In this document: piece by piece, positions 58,874-64,000 of the stretch
How positions within the stretch are numbered: the stretch's first letter is position 1
How the letters are laid out: every line of letters starts with the position of its first letter
DNA from: Agromyces sp. Soil535
GTDB taxonomy: Bacteria; Actinomycetota; Actinomycetes; Actinomycetales; Microbacteriaceae
Direction: 5' to 3'
NCBI RefSeq assembly: GCF_001428255.1
Contig: NZ_LMRW01000002.1
Span: 1-64,000, forward strand
Length of the DNA: 64,000 nt
Notes under the pieces: model-generated
Seen by the model: only the letters and a program-made list of their open reading frames with translations
What the model was told of the DNA's origin: nothing
Databases searched by the model: none
Program-made: the position numbers and the translations under genes

Positions 58874-59796
58874 AACAGCGACTTCTCGGCCAGCCAGTCG
58901 CTCGCGATCTGCTCGGCCGACTCCTGCTCGTCGACGCTCAACGCGTTGAGTGCGACGAGGTCTTCGGCGGTGAGCGCGGCGCTCACGGTGTTGATGATCT
59001 CGGCGATCTCGTCGGTGACCTTCTCACTCACCACGGGCACGACGTTCGACGCCAGGAAGAGCCCCTCGGGGTCCTCCAGCGTGACGAGATCGCTGGAGGC
59101 GATCGCCGGGTTCGCGCTGTAGATGTTCACGAGCTGCACCTGACCGTCTTCCAACGCCTTCAGGGTGAGCGGACCGCCGCTGTCTTCGATGGGCGTGAAC
59201 GCCACGTCGACCCCGTACACCTCTTTCAGGCCCTCGGGACCATAGGGTCGTGTGGCCAGCTCGGAGTTTCCGCCGAGGGTGAGCGGCGTCGTCACGTTCT
59301 CGAGATCGGCGAGGCTGGTGACCCCGTTCTCCTCGGAGAACGTCTTCGTCACGTTGTACGAGTCCTGGTCGGTCGCCGGCGACTGGTCGAGCACGCGGAG
59401 CCCCTCGGGCAGCGACGTCTCGAGTTCGGCGTAGACGTCGTCGCTCGTCGTGGCCGTCGTGTCGGGCACGTAGTACTGGAGGAGATTGCCCGTGTACTCG
59501 GGGAAGACGTCGATCGCGCCGCTCTCGATGTCGGGGATGTACACCTCGCGCTGGCCGATGCGGAAGTCCCGCTCGACCGTGTAGCCGTTCTCCTCGAGTG
59601 CCTGCGCGTACAGCTCGGCGATGATCTCGTTGGAGTAGTAGTCCTGCGAGCCGACGACGATCGTCTCCGACGAGCCGCCGCCGTTCGTGGATCCGCCATT
59701 GAGCGGATCGCCCGACGAGCACCCTGCCAGGGCCACTGTCGCCCCGACCGCGACCGCTGCGAGCGCAACGAGCCGGCCCTTTCCTGCTGTGATCAT
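58870..59796 (-). CDS. glycine betaine/osmoprotectant ABC transporter substrate-binding lipoprotein
   Basis: 308-aa binding lipoprotein of the OpuAC/ProX-like family. Lipobox VALAGC (Cys26), then a Gly/Ser/Asn linker. The mature protein starts TIVVGSQDYYSNEIIAELYA and contains YTVERDFRIGQREVYIPDIESG and DVFPEYTGNLLQYY, typical for quaternary-amine binders. It is last gene of a four-gene operon and overlaps the preceding permease by 4 nt. Ligands are probably glycine betaine, choline or similar. Confidence 0.92.
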   Translation of the reverse strand: MITAGKGRLVALAAVAVGATVALAGCSSGDPLNGGSTNGGGSSETIVVGSQDYYSNEIIAELYAQALEENGYTVERDFRIGQREVYIPDIESGAIDVFPEYTGNLLQYYVPDTTATTSDDVYAELETSLPEGLRVLDQSPATDQDSYNVTKTFSEENGVTSLADLENVTTPLTLGGNSELATRPYGPEGLKEVYGVDVAFTPIEDSGGPLTLKALEDGQVQLVNIYSANPAIASSDLVTLEDPEGLFLASNVVPVVSEKVTDEIAEIINTVSAALTAEDLVALNALSVDEQESAEQIASDWLAEKSLF

Positions 59797-60536
59797 TCCT
59801 GGTTCCCTTCGGTGATGGGTCGCCCCATGGCCGCTCGGGGCCGGGCCGGCCCTGAGCGGAGTTCGGTGGACTGCGTGGCCCGCACCCCGGCGGGCACGAC
59901 GATGCGCTGGGTGAGCGCGAAGCCTCCGTCGACGACGAGCGCGAGGATGATCACGAGGATGGAGCCGCCGAGCATCTCGGCGTAGTCGCGGGTCTTGAGG
60001 CCCTCGAAGATGAACCGGCCGAGGCCGAAGTCGGCGACGTACGCGGCGAGCGTTGCGGTGGCGATGATCTGGAGCGTCGCCGAGCGGATGCCGCCGACCA
60101 CGATCGGCATGGCGAGCGGCAGCTCCACCTTGCCGACGATCTGGTCTTCGCGCATGCCCATCGCCCGTGCCGCGTCGATCGTGCGGCGGTCGACCGACTC
60201 CAGTCCCGCGTACGCGCCGGCGAGCAGCGGGGGGATCGCGAGGATGACGAGGGCGATGATCGGCGCCTGCAGGCCGATGCCGAGCCAGAGGGCGAACAGG
60301 GTGAGCGCACCGAGCGTCGGCAGCGCCCGAAGTCCGCCCGACACCATCACGGCGGGATCCTTGCCCCGGCCGCTGTGCCCGACCAGGACGCCAATCGGGA
60401 GCGCGATGAGCGAGGCGATCACGAGCACGATCGCCGAGATCAGCAGGTGCTGGCCGATGCGCTCGGGGATGCTGCCGACACCGCTCCAATTCGCGGGGTC
60501 CAGGATCCAGGCGATGGCGTCGAGGAAGAGGTTCAT
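59793..60536 (-). CDS. osmoprotectant ABC transporter permease (OpuCB/CD type)
   Basis: 247-aa membrane permease with about six helices. An EAA-type loop RTIDAARAMGMREDQIVGKV precedes the ATPase-contact region, and GGIRSATLQIIATATLAAYV is typical of the family. The C-terminal polar tail (about 35 residues, ending GRPITEGNQE) is longer than usual. ATG 60536 overlaps the preceding permease gene by 4 nt. The two permeases form the channel heterodimer. Confidence 0.92.
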   Translation of the reverse strand: MNLFLDAIAWILDPANWSGVGSIPERIGQHLLISAIVLVIASLIALPIGVLVGHSGRGKDPAVMVSGGLRALPTLGALTLFALWLGIGLQAPIIALVILAIPPLLAGAYAGLESVDRRTIDAARAMGMREDQIVGKVELPLAMPIVVGGIRSATLQIIATATLAAYVADFGLGRFIFEGLKTRDYAEMLGGSILVIILALVVDGGFALTQRIVVPAGVRATQSTELRSGPARPRAAMGRPITEGNQE

Positions 60537-61222
60537 GCGACATCCGCCTGCTTCACGAGCGTGGTGGACTGCGCCCGGCTGGTGGCGACGTTCGGGCGCG
60601 ACCACGGCATGAGCAGGCGCCCGATGAGCACCGCCGCCCAGTCGAGCGCGAGCGCGAGGGCGATCGTCGCCACGATTCCGGTGATGATCTCGGCCTGGAT
60701 GTTGCGCTGGAAGCCGTCGGTGAACAGGCTGCCGAGGCTCGGTACGCCGATCACGGCGCCGACCGTGACGAGGCTCACGGTGCTCACGATCACGACGCGG
60801 AGCCCGGCGATGAGCACAGGACCTGCGAGCGGCAGTTCGACCCCCCAGAAGCGACCCGTGACCGAGTAGCCCACTGCCGTCGCCGACTGGCGCACGTCGG
60901 GCTCGACCGAGTCGAACGCGTCGGCCGCGGTGCGGACGAGGACGGCCACGCCGTAGAGCGTGAGCGCGATGACGAGGTTGAGCGGGGACCGGAGGCTCAA
61001 TCCGGTGATCGGAGGCAGCGCGATGAACAGCGCGAGCGACGGGACCGCGTACAGCAGCGCGCAGAGCGAGAGCAGGACGCCTCGCGACCACCGATACCGG
61101 TGGGCGAGCCATCCGATGGGAACCGACACCACGAAGCTCAGTATGATCGCGGGCACCGACAATGCCAGGTGCACGAGCATGAGCTCGCCGACGAGGTCGA
61201 GGTTCGACCAGAGCCAGTTCAT
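60533..61222 (-). CDS. osmoprotectant ABC transporter permease (OpuCB/CD type)
   Basis: 229-aa membrane permease with helices at about 12-35, 45-75, 80-105 and further on. The family loop is DSVEPDVRQSATAVGYSVTG (an EAA-like segment), then VELPLAGPVLIAGLRVVIVS and GVPSLGSLFTDGFQ. It starts ATG 61222, overlapping the ATPase stop by 4 nt, and overlaps the second permease by 4 nt. A basic hydrophilic C-terminus ends it. Confidence 0.92.
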   Translation of the reverse strand: MNWLWSNLDLVGELMLVHLALSVPAIILSFVVSVPIGWLAHRYRWSRGVLLSLCALLYAVPSLALFIALPPITGLSLRSPLNLVIALTLYGVAVLVRTAADAFDSVEPDVRQSATAVGYSVTGRFWGVELPLAGPVLIAGLRVVIVSTVSLVTVGAVIGVPSLGSLFTDGFQRNIQAEIITGIVATIALALALDWAAVLIGRLLMPWSRPNVATSRAQSTTLVKQADVA

Positions 61223-62031
61223 GAGGCCAGGACCCCCGCCGGCCTCCCGTCGGCGTCGACCACGAGGCTCCTGCCGTCGACCTCGGTGACGTGCAGCGCG
61301 CGCTTGCCGCGGTCCGCCCCGACGAAGTCCGCGACGAACGCGTCAGCCGGATGCGCGAGGATCTCCGCGGGCGATGCCGCCTGCGAGATCCTGCCGCCCT
61401 GCTGCATGATGACGACCTGATCGCCGAGCAGGAACGCCTCGTCGATGTCGTGCGTCACGAACACGACCGTCTTCCCCAGCTCGCCCTGCAGCCGGAGGAG
61501 TTCCTGCTGGAGCTCCGACCGCACGATCGGGTCGACCGCGCCGAACGGCTCGTCCATCAGCAGGATGTTCGGGTCGACGGCGAGCCCGCGTGCGACGCCG
61601 ACGCGCTGCTGCTGGCCGCCCGAGAGCTGGCTCGGGTACCGGTCGGCGAGCGACCGATCGAGGCCGACGGTGTCGAGCAGCTCGAGGGCACGGTCGTACG
61701 CAGCGCGCTTGCTCGTGCCGCGCAGCAACGGCACGGTGGCCACGTTGTCGATGACCTTGCGGTGCGGCAGCAGCCCCGAGTTCTGCATGACGTAGCCGAT
61801 GCCGCGGCGCAGCTGCACGGGATCGCGCGTCGCGACATCCGTGCCGTCGATGAGCACCTGTCCGCCGGTCGGATCGACCATGCGGTTGATCATGCGCAGC
61901 AGGGTCGTCTTGCCGGAGCCGGACGAGCCGACGAGGACCGTCGTCTTGTGCGGCTGCATCACGATGTCGACGTCCTCGACGGCGACGGTGCCATCGGGGA
62001 ACTGCTTGGTGACGCGGCGGAACTCGATCAT
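61219..62031 (-). CDS. osmoprotectant ABC transporter ATP-binding protein
   Basis: 270-aa ATPase of the OpuCA/ProV type. It has Walker A GSSGSGKT, the Q-loop region YVMQNSGLLPHRKVIDNVAT (family-typical), signature LSGGQQQRVGVARGL, Walker B ILLMDEPFGAVDPI and H-loop VTHDIDEA. It stops about 30 residues after the ATPase core, so the tandem CBS osmosensor of ProV/OpuA is missing. Regulation must come by another route. ATG 62031 follows GAGG. It is first gene of the operon; a TetR gene lies upstream on the same strand. Confidence 0.93.
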   Translation of the reverse strand: MIEFRRVTKQFPDGTVAVEDVDIVMQPHKTTVLVGSSGSGKTTLLRMINRMVDPTGGQVLIDGTDVATRDPVQLRRGIGYVMQNSGLLPHRKVIDNVATVPLLRGTSKRAAYDRALELLDTVGLDRSLADRYPSQLSGGQQQRVGVARGLAVDPNILLMDEPFGAVDPIVRSELQQELLRLQGELGKTVVFVTHDIDEAFLLGDQVVIMQQGGRISQAASPAEILAHPADAFVADFVGADRGKRALHVTEVDGRSLVVDADGRPAGVLAS

Positions 62032-62065
62032 GGGCTGCCTCAATCCCCGTCTCGGGTGGTCACCC

Positions 62066-62080
62066 GGAACAACGAGTTCC
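62066..62080. promoter_or_regulatory. small inverted repeat upstream of osmoprotectant operon
   Basis: GGAAC-N5-GTTCC, 35 nt before the ATPase start and in the 118-nt gap after the TetR gene. Could be an operator; too short to be sure. Confidence 0.3.
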
Positions 62081-62149
62081 AGCCAAACACCATTCCCGTC
62101 GCGAGGCAACGCGGCGCGACGCTCGGCATGCCGCCGGGAACGCCGGACC

Positions 62150-62821
62150 TCAGGCGGCGGACGAGGCGGCGCGAGCCTCGCCGAGGTGCTCGGCGAGGTA
62201 GTCGTGCACGAGACGCTTCGCCTCGGCGAGGTACCGCTCGTCGCCCGCCGGCTCCCGCTCGAACGCACGGCTGATGAGCGCGTCGCCGAGCTCGAGGGCC
62301 ACGCCGAGCCGGAAGCGCAGTTCGGCGGCGGCGTCGCCGTCGGAGTCGAGGTCGAACTCGGCCTCGATCAGCATCGCCATGCGGTGGGCGAACTCGGGCT
62401 CGCCGTCGCCGTCGGCGGTCTCGCGCCGGCCGGCGTGCACCACGGTGAAGCCGGGCTCGTCGCGGTAGAGGGCGGTGCACGCGTCGAGCGCGACATCGAC
62501 GACGTCCCACCAGGTGCGGAGCTCCGTGCGCTCCATGTCGTCGGCGACGCGTTCGCGGAAGCGACGGATCGAACGCTCCCGGAGGGCGTGCAGCACCGCG
62601 ACGCGGTCGGGGAAGTATCGGTACACCGTGCCGATCGACGCGCCGGCGCGCTCGGCCACCATCTGGGTCGTCAGGCGCTGGAAGCCGGTCTCGTCGACGA
62701 TCTCGGCGGCAGCGTCGAGCAGCGCGTCGAGCCGCTGGGTGCTGCGCCGCTGCGTCGGCTCCGTGCGGACCGAGCGCCTCCGGCTTGGATCGGCCCCTAG
62801 GATCAGGTCGACATTCGGCAC
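62150..62821 (-). CDS. TetR/AcrR-family transcriptional regulator
   Basis: 223-aa regulator. The N-terminal HTH shows LLDAAAEIVDETGFQRLTTQMVAE then AGASIGTVYRYFPDRVAVLHAL, the classical TetR pattern with YRYFP. The C-terminal ligand domain is helical and acidic. The frame is open further upstream, but GTG 62821 has GAGGGAGG 4 nt before it and gives a normal N-terminus with a basic arm (SRRRSVRTEPTQRR). It may repress itself or the osmoprotectant operon 118 nt downstream; it is divergent from the App1-type gene. Confidence 0.9.
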   Translation of the reverse strand: MPNVDLILGADPSRRRSVRTEPTQRRSTQRLDALLDAAAEIVDETGFQRLTTQMVAERAGASIGTVYRYFPDRVAVLHALRERSIRRFRERVADDMERTELRTWWDVVDVALDACTALYRDEPGFTVVHAGRRETADGDGEPEFAHRMAMLIEAEFDLDSDGDAAAELRFRLGVALELGDALISRAFEREPAGDERYLAEAKRLVHDYLAEHLGEARAASSAA

Positions 62822-62919
62822 GGAACCTCCCTCACTTTGCGCGCTCCACTCTACCGGGACGTCAGCCGCCGCCCGACCACTGCAGGCGGCGCGTTTTCCG
62901 ACCGGGCACAGGCCCATGC

Positions 62920-62925
62920 CAGACT
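62920..62925 (+). promoter_or_regulatory. candidate -10 element of App1-type gene
   Basis: CAGACT, then 6 nt, then ATG at 62932; first base deviates from TAnnnT. Confidence 0.4.
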
Positions 62926-62931
62926 GAGTGG

Positions 62932-63990
62932 ATGCCGGCGAGTCCCCCCACCCCGGCCGGATCACGGGAGCGCCAGGTCCGGCATCGCGCCGCGCGCCTC
63001 GAGGACTGGATCCACGACGTGCGCGAGCGCTGGGCGCGTCGGCGCGGGCACGCGCCGACGGTCGTGCCGTACACGGGCTACGGATCCACGGAGTGGGTGC
63101 GCGTGCTCTGCCGCGTGCTCCTCAGCCGGCCGATCGCAGCCGATGAGCCGTCCAAGCGCCGTCGCAAGCGCCGGGAGCAGGGCATCCGCGGATGGCGGAG
63201 CTTCACGAGCGTGCCGGTGGGCGACGTTCCCGTGGTCATCGAAGTGGGCGGTGAGCGCATCGAGGTGCTCGCCGATCGCGGCGGCGTCGTCGATACCCGG
63301 GTCCCCGTGGCGCTCTCCCCGGGCTGGCACCGGGCGACCCTGCAGACCGAGGGCTCCGAGGCCGTGGAGGCCCCCGTCTGGATCGTGGGGCCCGACGTCG
63401 ACTTCGGAATCATCTCCGACGTCGACGACACCGTGATGGTCACCGCACTCCCCCGCCCCCTCGTCGCCTTCTGGAACACGTTCGTCCTCGACGAGCACGC
63501 CCGCATCCCGACCCCGGGCATGGCGGTGCTCTTCGAGCGTCTCGTGCGCACGCATCCGGGCTCCCCGGTGATCTACCTCTCCACGGGTGCGTGGAATGTC
63601 GCCCCGACGCTCACGCGCTTCCTCTCGCGCAACCTCTACCCATCCGGCCCGCTGCTCCTGACGGACTGGGGTCCGACCCACGACCGGTTGTTCCGCAGCG
63701 GTCGTGCGCACAAGGAGGAGAACCTCCGGCGGCTCGCGGACGAGTTCCCCGGCGTACGATGGCTCCTCATCGGCGACGACGGGCAGCACGACGAGGAGCT
63801 CTACGCGCGGTTCGCGGCCGAGCATCCCGACCGTGTCGCCGCCGTCGCGATCCGCCGCCTCTCCACGGGTGAGGCCGTGCTCGCGGGCGGCCGCACGAAG
63901 GCCGAGCAGCACGGCGCCGAGGTGCCGTGGGTCTCGGCGAGCGACGGGTCCACCCTCGCCGACCAGCTTTCCGACATCGGCCTGCTGTAG
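62932..63990 (+). CDS. App1/DUF2183-family phosphatase-domain protein
   Basis: 352-aa protein. The N-terminal region is basic (RRKRREQGIRGWRSF). A beta-rich middle follows, and then a DUF2183/App1-type HAD-like phosphatase domain with the catalytic DxDDT motif at 163-167 (ISDVDDTVMVT), YLSTGAWNVAPTLTRFL as second motif and LIGDDGQHDEELYARF as the acidic last motif. Yeast App1 is a phosphatidate phosphatase; bacterial members are uncharacterised, so lipid-phosphate hydrolysis is inference. No signal peptide. ATG 62932 fits a leaderless start. Confidence 0.88.
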   Translation: MPASPPTPAGSRERQVRHRAARLEDWIHDVRERWARRRGHAPTVVPYTGYGSTEWVRVLCRVLLSRPIAADEPSKRRRKRREQGIRGWRSFTSVPVGDVPVVIEVGGERIEVLADRGGVVDTRVPVALSPGWHRATLQTEGSEAVEAPVWIVGPDVDFGIISDVDDTVMVTALPRPLVAFWNTFVLDEHARIPTPGMAVLFERLVRTHPGSPVIYLSTGAWNVAPTLTRFLSRNLYPSGPLLLTDWGPTHDRLFRSGRAHKEENLRRLADEFPGVRWLLIGDDGQHDEELYARFAAEHPDRVAAVAIRRLSTGEAVLAGGRTKAEQHGAEVPWVSASDGSTLADQLSDIGLL

Positions 63991-64000
63991 GCCCATCGCC

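Overview
This 64 kb window is a stretch of high-GC (about 70 %) chromosome. Gene content and order point to an actinobacterium, most likely family Microbacteriaceae (inference). The evidence is: a tRNA gene with no encoded CCA; the lepA-hemW-hrcA-dnaJ-rsmE-phoH-ybeY-CorC-era block; the comEA-comEC-holA block facing rpsT; a leucine leader peptide ahead of leuA; and many start codons placed 6-8 nt after a -10-like hexamer, which is the leaderless architecture common in Actinobacteria. No rRNA, CRISPR array, prophage or insertion sequence was seen. The window is mostly conserved chromosomal backbone.

Layout. 1-270: tRNA-Asn(GTT) with promoter and terminator. 274-6713: oligopeptide-type ABC transporter (binding lipoprotein, two permeases, a two-domain ATPase and a third ATPase). 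6907-11317: dnaG, dgt, dusB. 11409-14995: YbaK-type editing domain, a 42-aa CX4C small ORF coupled to a FrnE-like DsbA-fold gene, a P-loop kinase-like gene, uppS, recO. 15139-17963: phosphodiester glycosidase, GT2-GtrA fusion, TRIC-type membrane protein. 18060-19947: leuA with a 14-aa leader peptide carrying four Leu codons in a row. 20049-24241: MacB/FtsX-type ABC exporter next to a two-component system. 24414-25049: lipoprotein.

25062-36954 is the long minus-strand housekeeping block (era back to lepA). A CIRCE operator precedes hrcA, and two divergent DUF4870 genes and a DUF1990 gene interrupt the usual order. 37036-39670: second two-component system and an alpha/beta hydrolase. 39765-44435: rpsT, holA, comEC, comEA. 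44526-48631: leuS and pabB. 48737-50593: a secreted LVIVD-repeat/PA-domain protein. 50717-56585: complete cydABDC operon for cytochrome bd oxidase. 56626-58000: BlaI/M56-peptidase pair behind a palindromic operator in the region divergent from cydA. 58040-62031: DedA protein and a glycine-betaine/osmoprotectant transporter operon. 62150-63990: TetR regulator and an App1-type phosphatase-domain protein.

Signals running across genes. (1) The heptamer CGGATGC/GCATCCG is several-fold over-represented and is paired head-to-head in three terminator-like hairpins, a pattern that recalls DNA uptake sequences. (2) A recurring -10 element sits 6-8 nt before many start codons and fixes several starts. 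(3) A 103-bp nested palindrome supplies the stop codon of a response-regulator gene.
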